DNA of 64,000 bases from Marinobacter sp. AC-23 (GTDB taxonomy: Bacteria > Pseudomonadota > Gammaproteobacteria > Pseudomonadales > Oleiphilaceae): contig NZ_MBPP01000021.1 of the NCBI RefSeq assembly GCF_001858325.1, positions 1 to 64,000 on the forward strand, read 5' to 3'. A program made the position numbers and the translations under genes. Shown one piece after another: positions 9,086-18,898 of this stretch. The stretch's first letter is position 1. The number at the start of each line of letters is the position of its first letter. A model generated the notes under the pieces. It did no database searches. It worked only from the letters and a program-made list of their open reading frames with translations, and was not told the origin of the DNA.

Positions 9086-10540
9086 ATGAGTAGCAACGAT
9101 TTTCGTGTAGAGCATCGCTACCTGGAACTCCCGGACAGCTTCTACACCCGCGTGCAGCCTACCCCGCTTAAAAACGCAAAAATGGCGTGTTTCAATCACA
9201 AGCTGGCACAGGACATGGGCTTTCACACCACCAATGAAGCCGACTGGGCGAAAATTGGCGGTGGCACAGAATTGCTCGAGGGCATGGACCCCGTCGCTAT
9301 GAAATACACCGGCCATCAGTTTGGTGGCTACAACCCCGACCTGGGTGATGGCCGCGGCCTTCTGTTGTGGGAAACCATAGGCCCCGATGGCCGCCGCTGG
9401 GACTGGCACCTGAAAGGCGCTGGGATGACGCCCTACTCCCGCTTTGGTGATGGCCGGGCGGTTCTGCGCTCAACCATTCGCGAATACCTGTGCAGCGAGG
9501 CCATGAACGGACTGGGCATTCCAACCACCCGCGCCCTGTTTATGGTCAGTGCCCGCGACCCCATACGCAGGGAATCCATTGAAACGGCAGCGGCACTGGT
9601 GCGTGTGGCCCAGAGCCATATCCGCTTTGGCCATTTTGAGTTTGCTGCGCACCATGAGGGCCCAGAAACAGTAAAAACACTGCTGGAACACGTTGTCGAA
9701 CTTCACTTTCCACAGCTGGCGAACCTGGCGGAGGAGGAACGCAACGCCCGCTGGTTTGAAGAAGTGGTGGAACGTACCGCGCGCTTGATTGCCGATTGGC
9801 AGGCGGTTGGTTTCTGCCATGGCGTGATGAACAGCGATAATATGTCGATCATCGGCGATACGTTCGATTACGGCCCTTTCGCGTTTCTCGATGATTTTGA
9901 TGCCGGGTATATCTGTAATCACACCGACCAAGGCGGCCGCTATGCCTATAACCGCCAGCCCCAGGCTGGCTTTGAGAACTGCCAATACCTTGCCAATGCC
10001 CTACTGCCGGTAATGCAAGAGGACACCATTCGCAAGGGTTTGCAGCGCTACGAAGCCGCCTACAATGGGCGCTTTTTACAGAACATGCGGAGCAAGCTTG
10101 GATTGGTGCAGGAAAACGAGGGTGATCTTAGCTTGGTTATGGACACCTTCAGCATGCTCAACCAGCAGCACACCGACTACACGGCTTTTTTCCGAGCACT
10201 TTCGAATCTCAACACGCACGGGCATGCACCAGTGAGAGATCTGTTTGTGGATCGTGACGTGGCGGATAAATGGTTGGAGCGCTATGCGCAGCGGCTTGAA
10301 AACGAAACCCGCACCCATGATGAGCGGGAACACGAAATGCGCCGAGCAAACCCTAAATATATCTTGCGAAACTATCTGGCCCAGCAAGTGATTCTGGAAG
10401 CGCAGAACGGTGATTACGAGCCCATGAAGGAACTGATCAAGGTTCTGGAAAGGCCGTATGACGAGCAGCCGGAACATGAAAAATACGCTGCACTGCCGCC
10501 GGACTGGGGCAAACACATCAGTATCAGCTGCTCAAGCTAA
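9086..10540 (+). CDS. selO: SelO/YdiU protein adenylyltransferase
   Basis: Pseudokinase that transfers AMP from ATP to Ser/Thr/Tyr residues of target proteins, linked to redox stress. About 484 residues. Visible are the GGYNPDLGDGRGLLL glycine-rich part near residue 80, the KGAGMTPYSRFGDGRAVLR active-site segment near residue 115, and the catalytic segments VGFCHGVMNSDNMSI and DYGPFAFLDDF near residues 245-275. The protein ends in SCSS, the position where vertebrate homologues carry selenocysteine. An upstream in-frame ATG at 9020 exists, but family homology begins at 9086. Single-gene transcript, convergent with fumarase. Confidence 0.92.
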   Translation: MSSNDFRVEHRYLELPDSFYTRVQPTPLKNAKMACFNHKLAQDMGFHTTNEADWAKIGGGTELLEGMDPVAMKYTGHQFGGYNPDLGDGRGLLLWETIGPDGRRWDWHLKGAGMTPYSRFGDGRAVLRSTIREYLCSEAMNGLGIPTTRALFMVSARDPIRRESIETAAALVRVAQSHIRFGHFEFAAHHEGPETVKTLLEHVVELHFPQLANLAEEERNARWFEEVVERTARLIADWQAVGFCHGVMNSDNMSIIGDTFDYGPFAFLDDFDAGYICNHTDQGGRYAYNRQPQAGFENCQYLANALLPVMQEDTIRKGLQRYEAAYNGRFLQNMRSKLGLVQENEGDLSLVMDTFSMLNQQHTDYTAFFRALSNLNTHGHAPVRDLFVDRDVADKWLERYAQRLENETRTHDEREHEMRRANPKYILRNYLAQQVILEAQNGDYEPMKELIKVLERPYDEQPEHEKYAALPPDWGKHISISCSS

Positions 10541-10560
10541 CGAAGAAGAAGCAGGAAGGT

Positions 10561-10600
10561 TAAACCAAGGACCAAAGCTGAAAGCCTGGCCCTTGGTTTA
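10561..10600. terminator. Hairpin between selO and fumarase
   Basis: TAAACCAAGG (10561-10570) and CCTTGGTTTA (10591-10600) form a perfect 10-bp stem with a 20-nt loop between two convergent genes. It is a plausible bidirectional terminator, but there is no strong T run. Confidence 0.45.
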
Positions 10601-10615
10601 CTAGCTCAAGTATCC

Positions 10616-12130
10616 TCAGACTGCCTTGGCAGCAATGATTTTCTCGTGCCACTCAGCAGGGCCAGTCTGGTGCACGGAAGAACCACGGGAGTCCACCGCG
10701 ACGGTGACCGGCATGTCTTCCACATCAAACTCGTAAATGGCTTCCATACCCAATTCCGGGAAGGCCACCACCTCGGCATGCTTGATGGCTTTTGACACCA
10801 GGTACGCAGCGCCGCCCACTGCCATCAGATACACCGCACCAAATTCACGAATCGCATCAATGCCCGCCTGACCGCGCTCGGCTTTGCCGATCATTCCGGT
10901 GAGGCCGGTTTTCGCCAGCATGGTATGGGTAAACTTGTCCATACGTGTAGCGGTAGTGGGGCCTGCAGGGCCAACCACTTCTTCACGTACCGGATCGACC
11001 GGGCCCACGTAATAGATGAAGCGACCTTTCAGATCCACCGGCAGCTCCTCGCCGTTGTTGATCATATCCACCATCTTTTTATGCGCGGCGTCGCGACCGG
11101 TCAGCATCTTGCCGGATAACAGAACCGTTTCACCCGGCTGCCAGTCTTTTACATCTTCCGGCGTAACCGTATTCAGGTTTACCCGGCGCACGCCTTCGCC
11201 TACTTCCCAGGTAATTTCCGGCCAGTCGTCCAGGCTTGGTGGGGTTTGCAGAGAGGGGCCAGTGCCATCCAGTGTGAAATGCGCATGGCGAGTAGCCGCA
11301 CAGTTCGGAATAATCGCCACCGGCTTGTTTGCAGCGTGGGTTGGATAGTCTTTTATCTTCACATCCAGCACGGTTGTCAGGCCGCCAAGGCCTTGAGCAC
11401 CAATGCCCAGATCATTCACTTTATCGAACAGCTCAAGGCGCAGCTCTTCGGCACGGTTGGACGCACCGCGCGCCTGTAGTTCGTGGATATCAATCGGATC
11501 CAGCAGCGATTCTTTTGCCAGCTGCATCGCCTTCTCAGCCGTGCCGCCAATGCCAATGCCCAGCATTCCGGGCGGACACCAGCCAGCACCCATCTGCGGA
11601 ATCATTTTCAAAACCCAGTCGACCACGGAATCCGACGGGTTCAGCATGGCAAATTTGGATTTGGCTTCAGAACCACCACCCTTGGCAGCCACATGCACTT
11701 CAACCGTATCGCCCGGAACAATCTTGTAGTGAATGATTGCCGGCGTGTTGTCTCCGGTGTTCTGACGCTTACCATCCGGATCAGCCAAAATCGATGCCCG
11801 CAGCACGTTGTCTGGCTGGGTATAGGCACGACGGACGCCTTCATTGATCACGTCGTCCAACGCCATCTCACAATCCCACTGAATGTTCATGCCGACATTC
11901 ACGAATACCGTAACAATCCCGGTGTCCTGACACAGAGGCCTGTGGCCCTCGGCGCACATGCGTGAGTTAATCAGAATTTGCGCCATGGCATCCTTGGCCG
12001 CCTGCGACTCTTCCCGCTGATAGGCCTCGTGAACAGCCTGAATAAAATCTTTCGGGTGATAGTAAGAAATAAACTGCAGCGCGTCCGCTACACTTTCAAT
12101 CAGGTCATCCTGGCGGATTACGGTGGTCAT
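10616..12130 (-). CDS. fumA: Class I fumarate hydratase (iron-sulfur)
   Basis: Interconverts fumarate and malate in the TCA cycle. It belongs to the oxygen-sensitive [4Fe-4S] class I family and has 504 residues. Cluster or active-site segments are visible: LCQDTGIVTVF near residue 65, GGGSEAKSKFAM near residue 150, GWCPPGMLGIGIGG near residue 185 and IPNCAATRHAHF near residue 280. The C-terminal domain carries GPTTATRMD and GGAAYLV, typical of the beta part. The gene stands alone, with an AT-rich upstream region. Bases 7-15 upstream of its ATG are complementary to the candidate sRNA at 56070-56156. An iron-dependent enzyme would be a logical target. Confidence 0.93.
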   Translation of the reverse strand: MTTVIRQDDLIESVADALQFISYYHPKDFIQAVHEAYQREESQAAKDAMAQILINSRMCAEGHRPLCQDTGIVTVFVNVGMNIQWDCEMALDDVINEGVRRAYTQPDNVLRASILADPDGKRQNTGDNTPAIIHYKIVPGDTVEVHVAAKGGGSEAKSKFAMLNPSDSVVDWVLKMIPQMGAGWCPPGMLGIGIGGTAEKAMQLAKESLLDPIDIHELQARGASNRAEELRLELFDKVNDLGIGAQGLGGLTTVLDVKIKDYPTHAANKPVAIIPNCAATRHAHFTLDGTGPSLQTPPSLDDWPEITWEVGEGVRRVNLNTVTPEDVKDWQPGETVLLSGKMLTGRDAAHKKMVDMINNGEELPVDLKGRFIYYVGPVDPVREEVVGPAGPTTATRMDKFTHTMLAKTGLTGMIGKAERGQAGIDAIREFGAVYLMAVGGAAYLVSKAIKHAEVVAFPELGMEAIYEFDVEDMPVTVAVDSRGSSVHQTGPAEWHEKIIAAKAV

Positions 12131-12136
12131 AGGCGC

Positions 12137-12145
12137 CTCATCAGG
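12137..12145 (-). promoter_or_regulatory. Possible sRNA pairing site over the fumA ribosome-binding site
   Basis: The mRNA reads CCUGAUGAG here, 7-15 nt before the AUG and overlapping the purine-rich ribosome-binding site. It is a perfect 9-nt complement of CUCAUCAGG in the candidate sRNA (56103-56111), extended by one G-U pair. Such a match could arise by chance about once in a window of this size. The weight comes from its position and from the iron link. Confidence 0.45.
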
Positions 12146-12315
12146 TTGGTCTCGTTATGATGGAATCGTCAAAAAAACAGGAGGCACAGTTTACCAGAAA
12201 TTCGCGAGCGCGAGGGAGTCGGCAAAAGGGGAAGCTTTTCTTAACAAGCGCTGCAAAAAAGGTATCATCCTAACGAAATGATAAAAACACCGCAGCAAGC
12301 ACCTTAGGAGAGACC

Positions 12316-13089
12316 GTGGCAGACTTTATTCAAACCAAAATCAACAACCGGGTTTTGACCGTTCGCATCAATCGCCCAGAGCGCAAAAACGCCCTTACCC
12401 ACGCTATGTATACGGCCCTGGGCGATGCGCTTGAACAGGCCAATACAGATGCCGACATTCGTTGCGTACTGTTTACTGGCAGCGAAGAGTGCTTTACCGC
12501 CGGCAACGACCTGGGGGAATTTGCCAGTGGCTTGCCGGGAGATTTCAAAGAAACCCCCGTGGGTCGCTTTTTACTGCTCCTGGCTAATGCGACCAAACCA
12601 GTGGTCGCCTCTGTGAACGGTGCGGCCGTAGGTATTGGAACCACCATGCTGCTGCACTGCGATATGGTGTTCGCAGGCACCAACGCGCGCTTTCAGATGC
12701 CGTTCGCCAACTTGGGTTTGTGCCCGGAGGGCGGCTCAAGCCTGTTATTGCCCTCCTGGATTGGCCGGGTGCGCGCAGCAGAACTACTAATGCTGGGTGG
12801 CGCCTTTAGTGCAGACGATGCCTATCGCCTGGGGCTGATCAACCGTGTGTGTGAGCCCGCCGAGACAGAAAAAACAGCACTAGAAGCCTGTCAGAAGCTC
12901 GCCAGCCAACCACCGGCTGCCATCAGGGCTACCAAAAAGCTATTAAGCGGCCCGACTCACGAAGAACTTACCACCACCATGCTGGCTGAAGGGGCACTCT
13001 TTGCAGAGCGCCTAAAATCGCCAGAAGCGGCAGAAGCCTTCCAAGCGTTTATGCAAAAACGCAAACCGGACTTCTCGGGCTTCAAATAA
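12316..13089 (+). CDS. Enoyl-CoA hydratase/isomerase family protein
   Basis: 257-residue crotonase-fold protein, expected to hydrate or isomerise enoyl-CoA in fatty acid or aromatic catabolism. It shows RPERKNALTHAMY near residue 20, the oxyanion-hole segment NDLGEFASG near residue 70, NGAAVGIGTTMLLHCD near residue 100, and FANLGLCPEGGSSLLLP near residue 130, whose Glu matches a catalytic glutamate of the family. The start is a GTG preceded by TAGGAGA at good spacing. It is close to the so-called enoyl-CoA hydratases of beta-oxidation, but the substrate cannot be read from sequence. Confidence 0.88.
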   Translation: MADFIQTKINNRVLTVRINRPERKNALTHAMYTALGDALEQANTDADIRCVLFTGSEECFTAGNDLGEFASGLPGDFKETPVGRFLLLLANATKPVVASVNGAAVGIGTTMLLHCDMVFAGTNARFQMPFANLGLCPEGGSSLLLPSWIGRVRAAELLMLGGAFSADDAYRLGLINRVCEPAETEKTALEACQKLASQPPAAIRATKKLLSGPTHEELTTTMLAEGALFAERLKSPEAAEAFQAFMQKRKPDFSGFK

Positions 13090-13096
13090 TTCGCCC

Positions 13097-13124
13097 GCCC
13101 GCCGAGGAACATACTCCGGCGGGC
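13097..13124 (+). terminator. GC-rich hairpin after the enoyl-CoA hydratase gene
   Basis: GCCCGCCG (13097-13104) and CGGCGGGC (13117-13124) make a perfect 8-bp stem just after the stop codon. No T tract follows, so termination is uncertain. The rest of the gap 13125-13438 holds only the palindrome at 13271-13291 and no convincing ORF. Confidence 0.45.
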
Positions 13125-13270
13125 AATTGATACGATTTGTAAAAACCCCTGCATATCTTTAGCTTGGGCTCGACAAACGCCTACCAGCCGACTAGTTTTC
13201 ATTGAGGCCGAGCTCTGTTGAGCATGGAGGATCCAAACCGCAAAAATCACACTTTTGGCTGATCAACACT

Positions 13271-13291
13271 GACTATAGTGGCGCTATAGTC
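13271..13291. promoter_or_regulatory. Palindromic operator candidate upstream of the lipase gene
   Basis: GACTATAG-TGGCG-CTATAGTC is a perfect 8-bp inverted repeat about 150 bp upstream of the lipase ATG. Size and symmetry suit a dimeric regulator. The protein is unknown. Confidence 0.4.
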
Positions 13292-13438
13292 ATAGGTATA
13301 GAAATTGGCTTCAAGCGCTGGCTACAATTTCAAACAACAGTTTAAGCAGAACAGGCCACTGACATCGGGTTTACCGCACCAGACCGGCCCCGTTAGTTGC
13401 CGAACATAACGATACAACAACAGGAAAAGGTTCCACCC

Positions 13439-16400
13439 ATGTTCAAGAAAACTCTAATAAGTCTTGCCGTGGCGTCTTCCCTTGGGCTAACAGGCTGCCT
13501 TAGTGGCGCTGACGAGGGGTCGAATGCTAATCCGGAATATAATATTTCTAACCCAGACATTGACGGAAAAACGTGGCCGCGTTTCAATCCGGTCACAAAG
13601 CAATTGCCAATCCCAAGCGACTTATTGTTCCAGCAAACCAGCAATGCTGGGGATACACCAACAAAAGCAGACGGGACTTTTTCTGACAGCACGTCTTCCG
13701 ACCCTAACGCTGTAGAATACGCTCTTGGTTTTTTAGACGGCATTTCGACAGTCGCACCAATCGACATTCCGTTTGAAGGCTCAATCAAAGAGTCAACAGT
13801 AAATGATACTCAGTTTGTTGCTGTTGGGGTTCCTAATGCGGAACAGAACGTATTTTTACTCGAACTCGCTTATCCGGGCGGTGATGCCGTAAGTTCAACC
13901 AGTCTATTCGTCAAAGACGGTTTAGAGTCAGCAGATTACGCTGATGGCATTAGCAGTGATGAACTGACTCCGCTTAAAAGTGAGGCCAGAATAAATCCAT
14001 CAACTAAGCTGCCGCAAACCAAGAGCGTAGAAATTCCGATTCCAGCCCTTTCTACGGGAGCTACTCCCGTTGATTTTCGAGCCGAAGTTATAGGACTTGA
14101 CGGTGGAACTGCAAACTATCTGCGCATTACACCGCTAAAACCTCTTAAGCCGCAAACACGCTACTTAGTAGTCGTTACTGACAGTATTACAGACCTCAAT
14201 GCTGAAAAAATCATCAAAGATCCATTATTCGCTACGGTCTCGGACAAAGATGCTGTTCTGGGGAACCCCAGTTCTCTCGCGCCGGTTCGGGATGCGGCGC
14301 TGGGCTGGCAGTCATTGGCTGAAGCCTACTTCAATGGCGCCACTAACCTAGCTCGCCAAGCTCAGGGCCTGCCTGCCATTGATCGAACTAACGTAGCATT
14401 GGCCTACACTGCAACCACGGGCGGCACCAGCACGGTGCTAGACAGCATTGCAAACCCGGCCTCTTTCTTTGAGAAAGGCTAGTAACCAAAGCCAAACAAG
14501 ACGCCATATATAAGTTGGTCACAGGCCAGCTAACTCTTTCAGCAATGGAGGTTGGTGGTGCTTACCCCAACAACCAGGTAACGCCCGAGAATCGCTGCTT
14601 AAACACTGCTCTCATTGGGGCCGTCACAGATTCAAGCAAGGCTTCATTCATTCCGGAATTAACACCTGGCGCTCCCAGCTATGACGCAGACATAACTAAT
14701 TTTGCGCAACTGCCCGAAAACGCCCTGAAGGCTAAGGCACAACTAACTGTAGCTGCCGTTAGCGAGATGATCGGTCAAGGTCTTATTACGAATGCTGATG
14801 TTGGGGGCTACGACTGTGACAACAGCGTAACCTTTGCCCAAACAGCAGGAGTTACAGAGGACGATCTGGAGACCTTGCTTCCTCAGCCAGAAAGTCGTGA
14901 CACAGCTTTCTATACAGCTGGAGGCAACTCTAAACCTGCAACAGAATTTGGCCAGCCCAACCCGGCCGATATTCACCTAGGTCAAATTGAACTTCCTTAC
15001 TATCTTCAGGTGCCCAGCTCAGATGCCAACGCACCATCCGCTCTGACAACTGCTTGGCAGGCCAACGAAATCATAGGCGGTGCTATTGATGGTGGTCAGG
15101 GCAACGATGCCGGCACTACACCACCTACGAACAAGGTGACGTACCGCTATCCGTTCCCTGGTGGCACAACTGGTGGCACAACCGTTCAGACTCCAGTTCT
15201 TTTACAAACTCCATCTGGCGCAGGAACTTTGGCCGGTGGAACACCCAACGGATTACCAGTTGTTATCTACCTGCACGGCATCTTTGGCGAACGCGGCCAT
15301 TCTCTGTCTTTAGGCAATCAACTTGCGAACCCAACCTCAGGCCCAAGCTACGCAACTCTTGCCATAGATCTACCAATGCATGGCGTTGCACCGCTGCTAG
15401 CAAGCGACCAGTCCGCAAACCCACTGCTGGGATTGAGCGTTGATTACAATGCCGACACTGCGGACAATAAGCCTGCCTTTAAAGCGATCCCGACTTTTAA
15501 AGATCTTAAAGAGCGTCATTTCGGATATGCTACAAACGCAAAAGGCGAAATTACCCCCATCAACTATGGAGCCAATGCCAACGGTACCTCAGGAGCAAAT
15601 TACCTGAACCTTGGAGTTTTGCCTTTACCACGTGACGCCGCGCGGCAGGCTGTTGTTGACTTGATGAACCTGAACGCATCGATTGCAGACATTGACTTCG
15701 ATGGTGATGGCACTCCGGATCTTGACCCTTCCAAGGTTTACTTTGTAGGGCACTCACTGGGTGGAATCATCGGTACGGCTTTTGTTGCCACCAACAACAA
15801 AGCAGTAGCTAATGACAGTAACACAGCGCTAAATGCCATTAACGCAACGGCTTTAGTCACATCTGGCGGCGGCATTGCGCGACTTCTCGAGAATTCTCCG
15901 AACATCGGGCCGACAGTTCTTGGTGGCCTAGCGAAAAAAGGTGTGGCACAAGGTACCTCGTCTTTTGAGATTTACTTGAATGTTGCTCAAGCCACCCTGG
16001 ATTCTTCAGACTCAATTAACTTTGCTCAGGGCTTAGCGGAGCTACCAACTCCAGTTTATGCAAACGAGATCTTCGGGGATGGATCCTCACGTGCAACCCA
16101 GGATCAAACGATTCCTGTTGCGGCAGATGAACTCTATGCAGGTGACTACACGCGCCCACTGGGCATGGCCAAACCCGCGCCTCTATCAGGTACTGAGCCA
16201 TTACTCGACTTGCTAAATACCACTGCCTATAGTGTCGACGGGGCGGTAGGTGGCAATATCGCTGTGCGTTTCAGCGCAGGAACCCATACCACTATCATCA
16301 AGCCAGAAGGCCTGACACAAACGGCCGTGTTTGCTGATATGGCTGCCAATATAATCTCGTTCTTTGGTTCGAACGGTGAAAGCATTGGTTTCGCGGGGGC

Positions 16401-16443
16401 CGCACCTGTGGTAGTCGACGGTGATCCAACTAATCCAGATTAA
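13439..16443 (+). CDS. VolA-like outer-membrane lipoprotein lipase (one apparent frameshift)
   Basis: Predicted cell-surface lipase or lysophospholipase. It starts with a lipoprotein signal (KKTLISLAVASSLGLTGC, lipobox LTGC, Cys about residue 20). Next comes the N-terminal domain of bacterial virulence-factor lipases (PRFNPVTKQLPIPSDLLF near residue 45, then DGISTVAPIDIPF). The catalytic alpha/beta-hydrolase half has LPVVIYLHGIFGERGHS and the nucleophile motif VYFVGHSLGG. The frame breaks at about 14479. The first frame ends FFEKG-stop, and the continuation VTKAKQDAIYKLVTGQL is one base off. One base missing from GGC(C)TAG restores a 1001-residue protein. Low codon bias compared with neighbours is not obvious. 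Role in lipid or lysophosphatidylcholine scavenging is inferred from VolA of Vibrio. Confidence 0.82.
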
Positions 16444-16477
16444 TTAAGCAACTACAATATGGAGTGTTATTGCACAT

Positions 16478-16552
16478 GAACAGAACCTCGGTCTTCCGGA
16501 GTTCTGTTCACAAAAAAACCTCGCCAGACCGGCGAGGTTTTTTTGTGAACAG
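16478..16552. terminator. Bidirectional terminator made of two nested inverted repeats
   Basis: CTGTTCACAAAAAAACCTCG plus CC (16504-16525) is the perfect reverse complement of 16531-16552, giving a 22-bp stem with a 5-nt loop and T/A tracts on both sides. A second perfect repeat, GAACAGAAC (16478-16486) and GTTCTGTTC (16501-16509), overlaps its left arm and could form an alternative stem. It lies between the lipase gene (+) and the CoA transferase gene (-). Confidence 0.85.
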
Positions 16553-16576
16553 ACACTGAGGTATGAACCAATCCGC

Positions 16577-17698
16577 CTACCCAACAATATCTTTATCAAC
16601 CCCTAACCCCTTCCCAATAAAAGAAGTACCACAAGCCGTCTTTTCAAACTTAATCGGAAACCCGATCTGCCTCTGCAGTGTGCCATCACCCCGATCAACT
16701 CCAATCACCATATCCCTGGCTTTTAGCTGTGGGTGCTCCGCCGCCTCAGCAATGCCCAAAACCGGCTCCACGCAAGCGTCCGCATCAGCAAAAATGACCT
16801 GCCACTGCTCTAGCGTTTTCTGCTGTATTTTTTCAACGAGCGCGGCTTTAAAGGCTTTCTGGTGCTCCGGGTTCTGGCTCAGAGCAAAGCTCTTCATATC
16901 GGCCAGCTCGAGGATGTCGCACAGCCTAGCGGAGAACTGGGGCTCCAGGCTTCCTACAGAAAGCCAGCGGTTGTCCTGGGTCTGGTAGTAATCATAGAAA
17001 GATCCGCCATTCAGCAGGCTGGTTTCCGGCTTTTGCTCTTGGCCACCGGCCAGGCAAGCAGCGCCGGCCATGCCATTAAGTGCAAACGCGGCGTCGGTCA
17101 TGCTGATATCAACAAACTGCCCTTCTCCAGTTTGCTGGCGATGAATCACCGCTGCGAGTATGCCCATTACCGCATGGTGAGAACCGCCTGCCACATCTGC
17201 AATCTGGATACCCACAGGCGGGGGGCCGCTTTCTTCACGGCCGCAATGGCTGCTTACGCCGGCTATGGAGAGGTAATTTATGTCGTGCCCTGCCCGGTCT
17301 TTGTATGGGCCAGTTTGGCCGTAGCCGGTAATGGCGCAGTAGATAAGCTTTGGGTTGATCGCTTTCAGGGTGTCATAGCCAATGCCAAGCCGATCCATCA
17401 CACCGGGGCGGAACTGTTCGATCACAATGTCGTAATCCTTTATCAGCTCCAGAATTTTTTCCTTACTGCCTTCCTTTTTCAGGTTCAGCGCAAGAGACTG
17501 CTTGCCCCGGTTAAGAAACCCATGGGCCGTGCTCACACCCGCATCGTGAGGCGGCATCACACGGGTGAGGTCTACCCGGTCTGGCGCCTCAACTCTCAAT
17601 ACTTCCGCGCCCATGTCGGCTAAAAGCATGGTGGCGTATGGCCCGGGAAGCAGGGTGCTGAAATCCAGAATTTTCATTGAGGTCAACGGACCTGCCAT
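16577..17698 (-). CDS. CaiB/BaiF family CoA transferase (alpha-methylacyl-CoA racemase-like)
   Basis: 373-residue class III CoA transferase or racemase. It shows the N-terminal MKILDFSTLLPGPYATMLLADMGAEV split by normal family spacing (residues 8-33), NLKKEGSKEKIL near residue 75, CAITGYGQTGPYKDRAGHD near residue 140 and QIADVAGGSHHAVMGILAA near residue 185, whose Asp is the expected catalytic residue. The closest biochemical label is alpha-methylacyl-CoA racemase, used in degradation of branched fatty acids and isoprenoid alkanes, but a transferase role is possible. AAGGAG precedes the ATG. It is divergent from an AraC regulator gene 175 bp away. Confidence 0.85.
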   Translation of the reverse strand: MAGPLTSMKILDFSTLLPGPYATMLLADMGAEVLRVEAPDRVDLTRVMPPHDAGVSTAHGFLNRGKQSLALNLKKEGSKEKILELIKDYDIVIEQFRPGVMDRLGIGYDTLKAINPKLIYCAITGYGQTGPYKDRAGHDINYLSIAGVSSHCGREESGPPPVGIQIADVAGGSHHAVMGILAAVIHRQQTGEGQFVDISMTDAAFALNGMAGAACLAGGQEQKPETSLLNGGSFYDYYQTQDNRWLSVGSLEPQFSARLCDILELADMKSFALSQNPEHQKAFKAALVEKIQQKTLEQWQVIFADADACVEPVLGIAEAAEHPQLKARDMVIGVDRGDGTLQRQIGFPIKFEKTACGTSFIGKGLGVDKDIVG

Positions 17699-17873
17699 GG
17701 TGTTCTCCTTGTGTGTGATGTGTTGTTCTTGCTCGCCCCATGCTGCACGGTTTTGCCTATAGGGCCAACTGCCTGTTACGCCATTACAATTAGCCGATTG
17801 TTACAGTAGCTTCGGTTGCATTGTGGCTTGGGGGTTTTATGATGGGTCTGGTTTTTACGGGATGGCGAGATAA

Positions 17874-18898
17874 ATGTCTGATCTGACAGTTTCAAGGCAC
17901 TTTGTGCAGGCCGCCCTGTCTGGCGCTGAACATTTGGGGCTCGATACCTCAGAAATGCTCAAGGACGCAGGCATATCTCCCGATCTTCTGCGCATTGAGA
18001 TGGCGAGGGTGAACAGCGATCAGTTCAGCTTGTTGCTACAGATTGCCTGGAACCGCATGGATGATGAATTCTTGGGCATGGGGCCACGGCGAGCCCGGCC
18101 GGCACGTTTGCCACTATGTGTGCCCTGGTTATCGACTGCCCAACGCTGGAGGCGGTTTATCGCCGAGCCTATCAGTTTTCCCGGCTGTTTGACCCTATGG
18201 CTGCCATGGAACTGGAAACCGACAAGCAAAAGGCTCGACTGGTTACGCGTATGGAAGGCGATATCCATGACCCCAATTATTTTCTGCGCGAGAGCATTCT
18301 GGTTATCTGGCACCGGCTAGGGTGCTGGCTGGTGGGGCAGCCGGTAGAACTTGAAAAAGCTGAGTTCCATTATCCCCGACCGGTTCATGGCGATGAGTAC
18401 CGCCACATTTTTCATTGCCCTTTGGAGTTTGATTCTGATTGCACAGCGTTGACGTTCGATAAACGTTTTCTGTCGGCACCTGTTATCAGAGACAGGCCGG
18501 AAATGCTTCAGTTTCTGAAGACCTCACCGGCAGATCTGTTATCCCGTCCAGACGAGAGCAATACCTTTACCGGAAAAATTCGGGCACTCATTGGTCGGGA
18601 TTTTTCACAGCCCCTGCCCGATTTTGAATGGATTGCCAGCGAACTGCACACAAGTCCACAAACACTGCGCCGCAGGTTGAAGCAGGAAAACACGTCGTTT
18701 CAGGAGATCAAAGATTTACTACGCAGGGATATGGCGATTTACTACCTGGGCCGGCAGGAACTGTCTATTAACGACATTGCCGAAAAAGTTGGGTTTACAG
18801 AGCCCTCTACTTTTCACCGGGCTTTTAAGAAGTGGACAGGAGTTACCCCGGGCGCCTATCGCGAAGGCGAGCGGGGTAACCTGAAAACTGAACGCTAG
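17874..18898 (+). CDS. AraC family regulator with arabinose-binding-like N-terminus (apparent frameshift)
   Basis: Transcription regulator of the group found beside acyl-CoA genes in Marinobacter and Pseudomonas. The N-terminal sensory domain covers about residues 15-200. The C-terminal AraC DNA-binding domain has two helix-turn-helix units (SELHTSPQTLRRRLKQEN and SINDIAEKVGFTEPSTFHRAF). The frame breaks at about 18099, after LGMGPRRARP, and the continuation GTFATMCALVIDCP is one base away in a GC-rich run. The repaired protein has 341 residues. Position divergent from the CaiB-like gene suggests it controls that gene. Its stop overlaps the stop of the convergent gene by 4 bp. Confidence 0.82.

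Noticed and set aside
11483..11965. Plus-strand ORFs within the fumarase gene
   Set aside because: They are shadows of a complete, well-conserved fumarase on the other strand.
14515..16443. Second half of the lipase as an independent gene
   Set aside because: The first ATG-like start has no ribosome-binding site, and the region before it encodes matching lipase sequence one frame away.
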